Assembly (NCBI RefSeq): GCF_002006355.2 | Contig: NZ_CP096980.1 | Location: 2,418,001-2,482,000 of the forward strand | From: Clostridium felsineum DSM 794 | GTDB lineage: Bacteria > Bacillota > Clostridia > Clostridiales > Clostridiaceae | Reading direction: 5' to 3' | DNA: 64,000 bases | Shown: in pieces, positions 47,963-56,018 of the stretch | How the letters are laid out: each line of letters opens with the position of its first letter | Numbering within the stretch: position 1 is the first letter of the stretch | Notes under the pieces: generated by a model | Told to the model about the DNA's origin: nothing | What the model saw: only the letters and a program-made list of their open reading frames with translations | Database searches by the model: none | Made by a program: the position numbers and the translations under genes

Positions 47963-49081
47963 TCAGTCCTTTATTCCTTCATACATAAGAAAAAAATTTT
48001 CTAAAAAACTATCATTTTCTAAGAACTCATCATATAACTCTTTTGAGGAATCGCTTTTTATATTTTGCATTATTCCAAGCTTAAGATCATTTGGGTAAAG
48101 TCCTAAAAATTGTGAGAAGAGTTCTATTTTTGTGGCTCTATTTTCTATACTTTCAAGATGAAACAGAATATTTTTTGCAGCTAAAAACAATCTAGAATGA
48201 CTCTCCTTTTTCACTCTTTCTTTTATTTCATAAGTTATATCATTATTTTTAAATATATCCTCTGGACTTATAATTGGATATTTACTCTCCTCTATATAAT
48301 TTATAAAATCCTGTGCTATTGAAGTTCCAACATTTCCACGTATAAGATTATAAAAAATATTTTTTGACACTGCTTTGTTTTTTTCTATATATGCTTTATA
48401 AATATTAGAAACTCTCTCCCAACTTCTTGGAGTTGCCTTTATGGATTCCTTTGAATTAGGTGTGCTTAAATATTCAGGAAAACTTGCTATAAATCCAAGT
48501 ACATCTTTATGTATCTTATTTTCATATCCCCATTCTAACCAAGCATTAACATCTGAGTCCAAATAAATCCACACAAATCTATCCTCTTGTGCTGGGTCCA
48601 TATCATTTACTTGATAATCACTTTCTTCAAATTCATCATATTTACTAGATGGATTCATGGCAGCAATTACTGTAACATTGTCTTTTAATTTATAACCATT
48701 TATCTCTCTATTAAGGATTATATTCATTATTTCTTGCTGTACACTATGTTCGCACCTATTTATCTCATCTATAAAAAGAAGTATTTTACTATTTGGGTTA
48801 TTTTTCAAAACTTCATCAATCTCAATAAATTTGTAATAAGCTGCATATACAGTTCTTTTAATTAGTGTTTTTTGGTTTTCATAATCCTGAACTATAGGAA
48901 GTCCACCAATTTCTCCTTCTTTTAATAAGTTACCATCTATATTTACATAATAATAATCTTCACTTTTAGAAAGTTCTTTTACAAGTGAAGTTTTACCAAT
49001 TCCACTCTCTCCTACTAGAAGAGGCACTCCTTTAGCTTCTAAAACAAGTTTTATACCTTCCATTGCTTCTTTAAAATTCAT
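47963..49081 (-). CDS. MoxR-family AAA ATPase
   Basis: 372 aa. Walker A GESGIGKT at residues 24-31, Walker B ILLFIDEINRCEHSVQQEIMN, and sensor region VIAAMNPSSKYDEFEESDY. MoxR ATPases remodel a partner that has a VWA domain; that partner is the next gene downstream. The protein is 12 bases from the repeat protein upstream, so all three genes form an operon. AAGGAG-like sequence precedes ATG 49081. Confidence 0.9.
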   Translation of the reverse strand: MNFKEAMEGIKLVLEAKGVPLLVGESGIGKTSLVKELSKSEDYYYVNIDGNLLKEGEIGGLPIVQDYENQKTLIKRTVYAAYYKFIEIDEVLKNNPNSKILLFIDEINRCEHSVQQEIMNIILNREINGYKLKDNVTVIAAMNPSSKYDEFEESDYQVNDMDPAQEDRFVWIYLDSDVNAWLEWGYENKIHKDVLGFIASFPEYLSTPNSKESIKATPRSWERVSNIYKAYIEKNKAVSKNIFYNLIRGNVGTSIAQDFINYIEESKYPIISPEDIFKNNDITYEIKERVKKESHSRLFLAAKNILFHLESIENRATKIELFSQFLGLYPNDLKLGIMQNIKSDSSKELYDEFLENDSFLENFFLMYEGIKD

Positions 49082-49093
49082 ATGTTTAACTCC

Positions 49094-49732
49094 TTATCTT
49101 GACAATTTATAATCTACTGTATACATCTTGGCCTTTTTACTTCCATATTTATGTATAAACTTTATTTTGTCCATCTTTATTGCTCTTATTTCCAAAAAAT
49201 CTACTACATATTGTCTTTCTACCTCATTACTATTTAATTTATCAATTAAAATATCTTTAATTGTACTATCGTCCTCAAATTTTATATATTTTAAAACCTT
49301 TATATTAGCTTTTATAAATTGCTTCTTCTCATCATCACTTATATTATCTAAATACATAACTGATTCTTCATTTTTTTCTGCTGCAATTTTTTTTACCTCA
49401 AAAGGAGGATTGTCTAAATACTTTATTGCTTCCCAATTTAATTGAACAGCCTTAATCATTACTTTAAGAGATGGATTTTTTATATATCTTATAGAATCCC
49501 AATCTGTTTCAATTGCCTTAAGGCTAACTTTTTCACTTGGATTTTTAACATATTGAATAGCCCATCCTTTTGTTTTAACAGCATTTTCTATAACTTTTTC
49601 TGTTGGTTTTTTTATAAGCTTTAGTGTATTCCATGCTTTTTTTACACATAAAATGCAAAGCTCTTCATATTGATTATCTACTTTTTCTATAAGCCATGGA
49701 TTTTTTTCTATATCTTTTAAATTGTAATTCAT
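49094..49732 (-). CDS. Repeat protein with about six 22-residue units (DUF4116-like)
   Basis: 212 aa. Repeats have the pattern W-x-x-I-x-Y-I/V-K-N-P-S-x-x-V-x-x-K-A-I, for example GWAIQYVKNPSEKVSLKAIE, DSIRYIKNPSLKVMIKAVQ and EAIKYLDNPPFEVKKIAAE. The later units are degenerate. Such helical-pair repeats form a solenoid that binds other proteins. It is the first gene of the operon with the MoxR ATPase and the VWA protein, so it may be their substrate receptor or regulator; that is inference. Confidence 0.75.
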   Translation of the reverse strand: MNYNLKDIEKNPWLIEKVDNQYEELCILCVKKAWNTLKLIKKPTEKVIENAVKTKGWAIQYVKNPSEKVSLKAIETDWDSIRYIKNPSLKVMIKAVQLNWEAIKYLDNPPFEVKKIAAEKNEESVMYLDNISDDEKKQFIKANIKVLKYIKFEDDSTIKDILIDKLNSNEVERQYVVDFLEIRAIKMDKIKFIHKYGSKKAKMYTVDYKLSR

Positions 49733-49989
49733 ATTTTTAGCCAGATTTTATAATACTGACTAAATTCACCTCCTTATAATAATGTATAACAACTTATTAA
49801 TAATAATTATTATATCATATAAATTATCCACATAAAAGTTTATAATTACTATATTATAATCTTTTCTTACATTATTTTATAATAAAACTACTTTATTTTA
49901 AAGTTTCATTTATTGTAACAATTCTCAAGATGTATAAATATGTTAATATTGAGGCTTATTCATGCTCTCACATACTGGAGGTGCTTATA

Positions 49990-50976
49990 TTGAATTATGA
50001 AATAATAGATTGTATCGATTCAGGAACAGAATACTGTCCATGCCACCTTGCTGAATCAGGCAACTGTATACTTTGTTCTCAACTAAAAGGAAAAGATTTT
50101 TGTGATTGTACAAACTGGAAAGGTGTTTGCATATACCAAGAATATACTTGGAATGGTAATAAGGCTAAAATCGGAAGAAGTGAGTATGTCTGTAAAGTAT
50201 TAAAAAAAGAATTGCTTGATGCCAACTTAGTTTCATTTACAATTCTTACAAAGAAAAAACTTACAGAGGAACTGCTTTATCCTGGAAGTTACGTTTTTTT
50301 AAGATCACCTAAAAGTTCACGTTATTATAGTTCACCAATTTCTATTATGGAAGCCTCATCTGATGAAAATGTAATAAAAGTAGTAATTGAAGTAAGGGGA
50401 ACTAAAACAAAAAATATTACCGATTTAAATGAAAATGATAACATTGTCCTAAGAGGTCCTTACTGGAACGGTATTTTAGGATTAAAAAACGTGTATTCAG
50501 CCAAAGAAGGTATATCTCTTGTAATCGCAAGGGGAATTGGTGAGGCACCTATAGTACCTGTAATAAAAAAATTATATTCTAACGGAAATAAAGTTGTTGT
50601 TATTTCAGACAAAGGAAAATTTGAGAATAGCTTCATAAATAAATATCTTGAAGCTTTTAGTTCTGAAACCTATAATTTCAATACTCTCAATAACAATGGA
50701 GAGCTTAATTATGATTTCAAAGACTTTTTACTAAATTTTTTAAAATTTAATAAAGTAAATTTAATTCATACTTCTGGACCCAATATACTAACAAGTAACA
50801 TTCTAGAAATTGTAAGTGAAGATGTTAAAATATCATGTTCAAATAATGCAAAAATGTGCTGTGGAGAAGGTATTTGTGGAGCCTGCACTAATGTATACAA
50901 TGATGATAAAATTAAAAGAATGTGTAAGGTTCAAATAGATCCAAGATATCTTTTTAAAGGTCTTAGAAGTATTTAG
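49990..50976 (+). CDS. PyrK-like FAD/NAD-binding iron-sulfur oxidoreductase
   Basis: 328 aa. A Cys-rich N-terminal region (CIDSGTEYCPCHLAESGNC, CSQLKGKDFCDC) may hold an extra Fe-S cluster. It is followed by an FAD domain, an NAD domain (ARGIGEAPIVPVIKKLY) and a C-terminal Cys cluster (AKMCCGEGICGACTN), like the [2Fe-2S] site of dihydroorotate dehydrogenase electron-transfer subunit PyrK. No pyr gene adjoins it. Start TTG 49990 is 6 bases after GGAGGTG; ATG 49930 has no ribosome site. It is probably the electron-transfer partner of the FAD oxidoreductase 27 bases downstream. Confidence 0.85.
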   Translation: MNYEIIDCIDSGTEYCPCHLAESGNCILCSQLKGKDFCDCTNWKGVCIYQEYTWNGNKAKIGRSEYVCKVLKKELLDANLVSFTILTKKKLTEELLYPGSYVFLRSPKSSRYYSSPISIMEASSDENVIKVVIEVRGTKTKNITDLNENDNIVLRGPYWNGILGLKNVYSAKEGISLVIARGIGEAPIVPVIKKLYSNGNKVVVISDKGKFENSFINKYLEAFSSETYNFNTLNNNGELNYDFKDFLLNFLKFNKVNLIHTSGPNILTSNILEIVSEDVKISCSNNAKMCCGEGICGACTNVYNDDKIKRMCKVQIDPRYLFKGLRSI

Positions 50977-51003
50977 TTAATAATTATTCGGAGGTAATTT
51001 TTA

Positions 51004-52005
51004 ATGAAAGTTATAATTATAGGTGCTGGATGGGCTGGATCTGCTGCTGCTATAACTGCCAAAAAAGCTGGTGCAGATGTTTCAATATATGAAAAGACCG
51101 ATATGATTTTAGGTTTGGGAAATGTAGGTGGACTTATGAGAAATAACGGTCGTTATACTGCTGCAGAAGAGTTAATTGCACTTGGTGCTGGAGATCTTAT
51201 CAATATAACTGATGCAAATACAAGGCATAAAAATATTGATTTTCCTGGACATGAACATGCATGGCTATATGATGTAAATACAATAGAACCAGCAGTAAAA
51301 GAATACTTAACTCATATGGGAATAAAAATAAATTTATTAAAAAGAGTAATTGATGTAAAGAAGACTGAAAATAAAATAGAAGGAATCTTTTTATCAGATG
51401 GGAGTTATATAGAAGGTGATGTTTTTATAGAAACAACAGGTTCTACAGGTCCTATGGGTAATTGTCTTAAATATGGAAATGGTTGTTCAATGTGTATATT
51501 AAGATGCCCTTCCTTTGGTCCACGTGTAAGTATAAGTCAAAGAGCTGGTGTTGACGACTTAAGAGGTGAAAGAGAGGATGATATTGCTGGTGCTTTTAGT
51601 GGTTCCTGTAAGTTAAGTAAAGATACTTTATCACCAGAAATAGTTAAGGAACTTGATGAAAAAGGAGTTGTTATATTAAAAGTACCACCTGAAGATATAA
51701 ATTTCGATAAATTAAAACTAAAGGTATGTCAACAATACGCACTTAAAGAATTTGCAGAAAACGTGATTTTGCTAGATACTGGAAATGCTAAGCTAATGAC
51801 TTCCTTTTACCCATTAGAAAAACTTAGAAAAATAAAAGGATTAGAAAAAGTTAAATATATAGATCCTTATGCAGGTGGAAAGGGTAATTCCATAAGATAT
51901 TTGTCCGTTGCTCCAAGAACAAATGATATGAAAGTAAAAGGTATTGATAATTTATTTTGCGGAGGAGAGAAAAGCGGATTATTTGTAGGTCATACTGAAG
52001 CTTGA
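51004..52005 (+). CDS. FAD-dependent oxidoreductase, N-terminal part (gene interrupted)
   Basis: 333 codons, GGAGG upstream. N-terminal dinucleotide motif VIIIGAGWAGSAAAITAKKAG, then EKTDMILGLGNVGG. A CSMCILRCPSFGPRV segment could bind an Fe-S cluster. The sequence ends GGEKSGLFVGHTEA and TGA; family members continue for about 90 residues after GHTEA. The missing part lies at 55501-55785, beyond the recombinase element, in the same frame. The TGA is the first codon contributed by the element. Unless excised, the product lacks its C-terminus and is probably inactive. Confidence 0.9.
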   Translation: MKVIIIGAGWAGSAAAITAKKAGADVSIYEKTDMILGLGNVGGLMRNNGRYTAAEELIALGAGDLINITDANTRHKNIDFPGHEHAWLYDVNTIEPAVKEYLTHMGIKINLLKRVIDVKKTENKIEGIFLSDGSYIEGDVFIETTGSTGPMGNCLKYGNGCSMCILRCPSFGPRVSISQRAGVDDLRGEREDDIAGAFSGSCKLSKDTLSPEIVKELDEKGVVILKVPPEDINFDKLKLKVCQQYALKEFAENVILLDTGNAKLMTSFYPLEKLRKIKGLEKVKYIDPYAGGKGNSIRYLSVAPRTNDMKVKGIDNLFCGGEKSGLFVGHTEA

Positions 52006-52020
52006 ACATTCAAAATACAA
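51981..52020. other. attL of the recombinase element
   Basis: Left junction: host GGTCATACT, shared core GAAGCT (51997-52002), element TGAACATTCAAAA. The core also occurs at 55501-55506 at the right junction. Confidence 0.82.
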
Positions 52021-52039
52021 ATTCTACATATAATAAAAT

Positions 52040-52075
52040 TAGAGAACTATTTTCAAACTTGAAAATAGTTCTCTA
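52040..52075. terminator. Bidirectional terminator at the left end of the element
   Basis: TAGAGAACTATTTTCAA and TTGAAAATAGTTCTCTA form a perfect 17-bp stem with a 2-base loop. A/T runs flank both sides. It ends the interrupted oxidoreductase gene and the membrane-protein gene. Confidence 0.92.
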
Positions 52076-52080
52076 AAAAT

Positions 52081-52476
52081 CTACATAGCTCTAGTTGGAA
52101 TTATAGCATCTATTACACCTATAACTAAAGCTGCTAATAATGCTCCTATTATTGATGCATGCATATTGGGTACTAAATATTGAGCAACATATATAATTAT
52201 AGCTGATATAATAAAGCCCTTGAAGCCTTTTCCAAAAGGTGAAGCATCAACCTTCATAAAAGATTCTACAAGGTAATCAAGAGCAGTTATTACAACAGAT
52301 GCTACTATAAACGTCCAAAAGCCTCGTATAGAAAAACCAGGTGTCAAAAATGATGTTATAGCCAAAATTATTGCAAATAAAGCTAATCTGCCTACCCAAC
52401 GCATTAAATTATTATTATTATTGTTGGTAGTACGTACATCTTCATGCTGTTCTCTATTATCATTGTTATCTGACAT
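52081..52476 (-). CDS. Four-helix membrane protein, phage holin family 4 superfamily type
   Basis: 131 aa. A hydrophilic Asn-rich N-terminus (MSDNNDNREQHEDVRTTNNN) precedes four hydrophobic segments (LALFAIILAITSFLTPGF, TFIVASVVITALDYLV, GFIISAIIIYVAQYLVP, IIGALLAALVIGVIDAI). It matches the PF04020-like phage holin superfamily in layout. Such proteins are common in non-phage contexts, so a holin role is not proven. Cargo of the recombinase element. AGGAGAG lies upstream of ATG 52476. Confidence 0.75.
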   Translation of the reverse strand: MSDNNDNREQHEDVRTTNNNNNNLMRWVGRLALFAIILAITSFLTPGFSIRGFWTFIVASVVITALDYLVESFMKVDASPFGKGFKGFIISAIIIYVAQYLVPNMHASIIGALLAALVIGVIDAIIPTRAM

Positions 52477-52572
52477 TTAGCATCTCTCCTTTTACAATTG
52501 CAAATCTTTGTAGCAATAATAGTGTACCCAAATTAATTTAAAATATATATTTTTTAAATAGATTTTTATAAA

Positions 52573-52616
52573 AAAAAGAAGTAAGTAACTATAAATAGTT
52601 TATCTTACTTCTTTTT
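52573..52616 (-). terminator. Terminator of the lipoprotein gene
   Basis: AAAAAGAAGTAAG and CTTACTTCTTTTT arms (13 bp) with inner AACTAT/ATAGTT pairing. Confidence 0.88.
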
Positions 52617-52635
52617 TACTTTTTACACTTTATTT

Positions 52636-53469
52636 CTATTTTAAAGAAATATCAAATTGATATGGTTGAAATTGTACATTATAGTCTTGTGAACTAGCTG
52701 TAATTGTAAATTTAACATTATCACCGCCGAGATTTACGTTTTTAAATACAAGAACACCTTGAGATTTAATTCCCTGCATAAGTTGAGTTTGAATTTGTGG
52801 ATAATTCATTGATTGCTCTTCACTTATATCTATTTGATTAGAACCTTGAATTAACTTACTTTCAAAAGTATTTATCGATACTGTATTATTAGACGTATTA
52901 CTTAACCCTAAATACACTCTTGTAACATTTTTACTTACTTCAACTTTCTGTACAGTAATAACAAATCCATTTTGATTTTGATCTTGATTCATTTGTATAG
53001 TCTTAACAGCTGGATCAAAGGCTGTAGCATAATCAGTTTTTTCCACCTTAGTAGCCTTAATTGTTGGCGTTCCATCCATTGAATCTGAAGACTTATCATC
53101 TCCGGATGATTTTATTACATGTCCAACAACATGAATTACATCATCCTTTTTTATATCCAAATTACTACTTTTTACTTTTACAAGAGTATTCATATTTAAA
53201 CTATTTTCAGCCTCACACTGAATATATACTCCTCCATCACCTGATTTAGGATCATTAGAAACTTTGGCATAAAAATTGGCTTTTCTACCTACATATCCAC
53301 CAGAATTAGTAGGATACATTTTTTCAAATTCAGATTTTGATAATAAGGTTGTATTAACTTTAGTTTCAGCTTTTTTTGAACTACAGCCTGTAAAGAACGT
53401 AACAAGTATAGAACTAACACAAGCAAATGCTAATAATTTTTTTAATGTTTTTTTCTTAAGTAAATTCAT
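52636..53469 (-). CDS. Predicted lipoprotein of unknown function
   Basis: 277 aa. Signal peptide with lipobox FFTGC (Cys about residue 29), then a middle region (about 60-145, GVYIQCEAENSLNMNTLVKV and DDVIHVVGHV) that resembles an OB-fold, and a C-terminal region (about 155-277) with the beta-sandwich look of DUF4352-type domains (VYLGLSNTSNNTVSINTFES). Likely anchored outside the cell membrane. GGAGG precedes ATG 53469. Cargo of the recombinase element; role not known. Confidence 0.8.
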   Translation of the reverse strand: MNLLKKKTLKKLLAFACVSSILVTFFTGCSSKKAETKVNTTLLSKSEFEKMYPTNSGGYVGRKANFYAKVSNDPKSGDGGVYIQCEAENSLNMNTLVKVKSSNLDIKKDDVIHVVGHVIKSSGDDKSSDSMDGTPTIKATKVEKTDYATAFDPAVKTIQMNQDQNQNGFVITVQKVEVSKNVTRVYLGLSNTSNNTVSINTFESKLIQGSNQIDISEEQSMNYPQIQTQLMQGIKSQGVLVFKNVNLGGDNVKFTITASSQDYNVQFQPYQFDISLK

Positions 53470-53621
53470 TATGTACCTCCTAAATTGTAACTCAATTTAT
53501 TCTAGCAAATTATTGATATTTTAGCAACAGTTTAAATACAATTATAATTAATGCAATAAATTCTGAAAATATTAAATATTATTGAAGGGATACTTGTAAA
53601 TAACTAATTTAATCTAATAAA

Positions 53622-53768
53622 CTAGTTATCTATTTCACTTGAAATTTTACTTATTTTATCCTTACGTACTCTATTCTCTATTATTTCAGCTACTATTTTT
53701 GCATAAGCTTCACTAATCCTTTTTGTATCTTCTGGAACTTGCATTTTTAATTTTCTTATTTTAAACAT
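53622..53768 (-). CDS. 48-aa ORF divergent from the recombinase
   Basis: ATG 53768 with GGAAG about 6 bases upstream. The product begins MFKIRKLKMQVPEDTKRISE and continues with AYAKIVAEIIENRVRKDK; it is small, basic and helical. It lies 118 bases from the recombinase start in a divergent layout. Recombination directionality factors of serine integrases are often small basic proteins encoded beside the integrase, so it is a candidate. No family is recognised. Confidence 0.6.
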   Translation of the reverse strand: MFKIRKLKMQVPEDTKRISEAYAKIVAEIIENRVRKDKISKISSEIDN

Positions 53769-53885
53769 AAAAGTCTTCCTAAAATATTATTTACCTTATA
53801 AATATATGCTTAGTTTTTTTATATAGTAATATTATTCATTAATCTTCAGTATAATTTATATAAGCAATTTACGGGATTTGATATT

Positions 53886-55457
53886 TTGAAAATAGCCATT
53901 TATAGTAGAAAATCAAAATTCACTATTAAGGGAGATTCTATAGAAAATCAAATTGAGATGTGTAAAACTTATATAAAAAATCACATAAAGGATCCTACTG
54001 AATTTTTAATATACAATGACGATGGATTTTCAGGAAAAAACCTTAATAGACCTAAATTTAAACAAATGCTTAATGATGCTAAAAACAAAAAGTTTAGTGT
54101 GATAATATGTTATAGATTAGATCGTGTAAGCAGAAATATCTGTGATTTTTCCTCTCTCATAAATACTCTTCAATATTTAAACATAAATTTTATAAGTATA
54201 AAAGAACAATTTGATACCACAACTCCAATGGGAAGAGCAATGATGTATATAGCCTCTATCTTCGCTCAACTTGAAAGGGAAACCATAGCTGAAAGAATTA
54301 GTGACAATATGTTAGAACTTGCAAAGGCAGGAAGATGGCTTGGAGGTCAAACACCTCTAGGTTTTAATAGTACAGCTATTTGTTATTTAGATAACGAAAT
54401 GCACGAAAAAAAAATGTATTCCCTTTCACCTATAAAAGAAGAACTTGAAATAGTAAAACTTGTATACAAAAATTATATTGAATATCATTCTTTAAGCAAG
54501 GTAACTAAATATCTAATTCAAAACTCAATAAAAACAAAAACAGGCAAATTACTGTGGAATAAACAGGCTGTAAGAGATATTCTAACCAATCCTGTATACG
54601 TTCGTGCAAATAAAAATGTTATGATTTTCCTAAAGAAGCAGGGAATAAACATTATTGGAGAACCTGACAATAAACATGGAATCTTAACTTACAATAAAAA
54701 GAGAGGAACAAAAAAATTTAGAAAAACTAATGAATGGATTGCAGCTATTGCAAAGCATGAAGGAATCATAGATGGTGAAAAATGGCTTGAAGTTCAAGAA
54801 TTTATTTTAAAAAACAAACATAAAGCCCCACGCATAGGAAAAACAAGTTATGCTCTTTTAACAGGGTTACTCAATTGTAAGCATTGTGGAAGTCCTATGA
54901 AGATTATACATGGGCCATTAGATAAAAGTGGCAAAAAACTATTTTATTATAAATGTTCAAAGAAAGACTATAAGGGTGAAAATAAATGTTTTAATCCCAA
55001 TATAAGAACAGATGAAATTGAAATGTCTGTTATAAATGAGCTAAGAAAAATACCTTTGGATAAAGAAACTATAGTTAATACATTTATAAATTTTAATAAT
55101 TACAATAAAAATATAGAAATTCGCAACATAAAACATACTATATCTAATAAACAAGCACAAGTAAAAAATCTTATAAAATACCTTTCTGTATCTAGTGAAT
55201 TATCCAATGATATACTTTCCGAAATAAAAATTTTAAAAACCGATATAAAAAAATTAAAATGCAATTTAGAACAAATGTACAAAAGAACTGATTTAGAATA
55301 CAAAAATATAGATAATATAAAAAAACTTTTAGGTGAAATACTTGTAGATAACTTCTTTAATATTGAAGAGAAAAAGCTTATTTTAAGAAGTATTATTGAT
55401 TATATTACCTGGGATGGTGAGACTGGAACTGTTGACATTCATCTTGTAGTAGATTAA
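53886..55457 (+). CDS. Large serine recombinase (SpoIVCA/TnpX type)
   Basis: 523 aa. Catalytic resolvase domain (about 1-150): nucleophile Ser in IYSRKS (residue 7), YRLDRVSRN, and AQLERETIAERI. Recombinase domain (about 160-280) with RWLGGQTPLGF and WNKQAVRDILTNPVYV. A zinc ribbon follows (LNCKHCGSPMKII then YYKCSKKDYKGENKCFNP), then a C-terminal coiled coil. This architecture belongs to unidirectional integrases such as SpoIVCA. The start is TTG 53886. It is 43 bases from the right junction of the element, as expected for the integrase that moved it. Confidence 0.93.
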   Translation: MKIAIYSRKSKFTIKGDSIENQIEMCKTYIKNHIKDPTEFLIYNDDGFSGKNLNRPKFKQMLNDAKNKKFSVIICYRLDRVSRNICDFSSLINTLQYLNINFISIKEQFDTTTPMGRAMMYIASIFAQLERETIAERISDNMLELAKAGRWLGGQTPLGFNSTAICYLDNEMHEKKMYSLSPIKEELEIVKLVYKNYIEYHSLSKVTKYLIQNSIKTKTGKLLWNKQAVRDILTNPVYVRANKNVMIFLKKQGINIIGEPDNKHGILTYNKKRGTKKFRKTNEWIAAIAKHEGIIDGEKWLEVQEFILKNKHKAPRIGKTSYALLTGLLNCKHCGSPMKIIHGPLDKSGKKLFYYKCSKKDYKGENKCFNPNIRTDEIEMSVINELRKIPLDKETIVNTFINFNNYNKNIEIRNIKHTISNKQAQVKNLIKYLSVSSELSNDILSEIKILKTDIKKLKCNLEQMYKRTDLEYKNIDNIKKLLGEILVDNFFNIEEKKLILRSIIDYITWDGETGTVDIHLVVD

Positions 55458-55480
55458 TTTTAAGTTGTAAATAATACTTT

Positions 55481-55520
55481 GCATTAATAAATGTCAAGCA
55501 GAAGCTATTTGTACTGGAAG
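55481..55520. other. attR of the recombinase element
   Basis: Right junction: element AATAAATGTCAAGCA, shared core GAAGCT (55501-55506), host ATTTGTACTGGAAG. Confidence 0.82.
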
Positions 55521-55785
55521 TCTTTCAGGACATAATGCTGTAAGAAGCTTTTTGGGTATGCCTCTTTTGACTTTACCACAAGAAACTGTAATTGGTGATA
55601 TAATTTCATATGCTAACTACAAACTTATGACAAAAGAAGGCCGACGTAATAGATATACCTTTGCTGGAGCAGAATACTTTAAAAGAATGAAAGAAATAGG
55701 CTTATATTCTATAAATGGAGAAGAAATAAAAGATAAAGTCTCATCTTTAAAATTAGCAAATATATTTAATACTAAATTATTATAA
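55501..55785 (+). pseudogene. FAD-dependent oxidoreductase, C-terminal part (gene interrupted)
   Basis: Open frame EAICTGSLSGHNAVRSFLGM, PLLTLPQETVIGDIISYANY and on to INGEEIKDKVSSLKLANIFN then stop at 55785. EAICTGSLSGHNAV is the segment expected after GHTEA in the family. It is in frame with the N-terminal part when 51997-55500 is removed. It has no ribosome site or start of its own. A terminator follows at 55807. Confidence 0.88.
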
Positions 55786-55806
55786 TTTTTAAAATACTGT
55801 AAAGAT

Positions 55807-55842
55807 AAAACCAAAGGACAATTAAATTTATCCTTTGGTTTT
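55807..55842. terminator. Bidirectional terminator after the interrupted oxidoreductase
   Basis: AAAACCAAAGGA and TCCTTTGGTTTT form a perfect 12-bp stem. Before the IS insertion it would also have ended the aldo/keto reductase gene on the - strand. Confidence 0.88.
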
Positions 55843-55852
55843 ACATATCTTG

Positions 55853-55860
55853 AAATATTT
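55853..55860. repeat. 8-bp target-site duplication, left
   Basis: AAATATTT, identical to 57339-57346; IS256-family elements duplicate 8 or 9 bp. Confidence 0.92.
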
Positions 55861-55978
55861 GAGAGTGTAAAATTCTTTCTGTAAAATAACTTTCTATGGT
55901 AAGTTTTAAAAGACAAGATTGTCAAAAGTGACTTTCTATCTTGTTTTAAATATACATTCTAAAAATATGTATGTCAAG

Positions 55979-56003
55979 AACGCCTTTAAAAACAGGCGTT
56001 TTT
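55979..56003 (+). terminator. Outward-facing hairpin inside the IS
   Basis: AACGCCT and AGGCGTT followed by TTT on the + strand; it would block transcription entering the transposase gene from the left in antisense. Confidence 0.65.
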
Positions 56004-56018
56004 GGCATATTAAGCTTT

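Larger units (their letters stand above)
51997..55500. mobile_element. 3.5-kb serine-recombinase element (skin-like) inside the FAD oxidoreductase gene
   Basis: Inserted at GAAGCT, present once at each end. It carries a four-helix membrane protein and a lipoprotein (both -), a 48-aa ORF (-) and a large serine recombinase (+) nearest the right end. Excision would join GGT CAT ACT GAA GCT to ATT TGT ACT GGA, restoring one 425-codon frame. The predicted circle junction has arms AATGTCAAGC and GCTTGAACATT, inverted repeats as expected for a serine-integrase attP. No phage structural or conjugation genes are present. Confidence 0.87.

Noticed and set aside
52081..52476. The recombinase element as a phage because of a holin-superfamily gene
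   Set aside because: This superfamily is widespread in non-phage contexts, and the 3.5-kb element has no room for structural genes.
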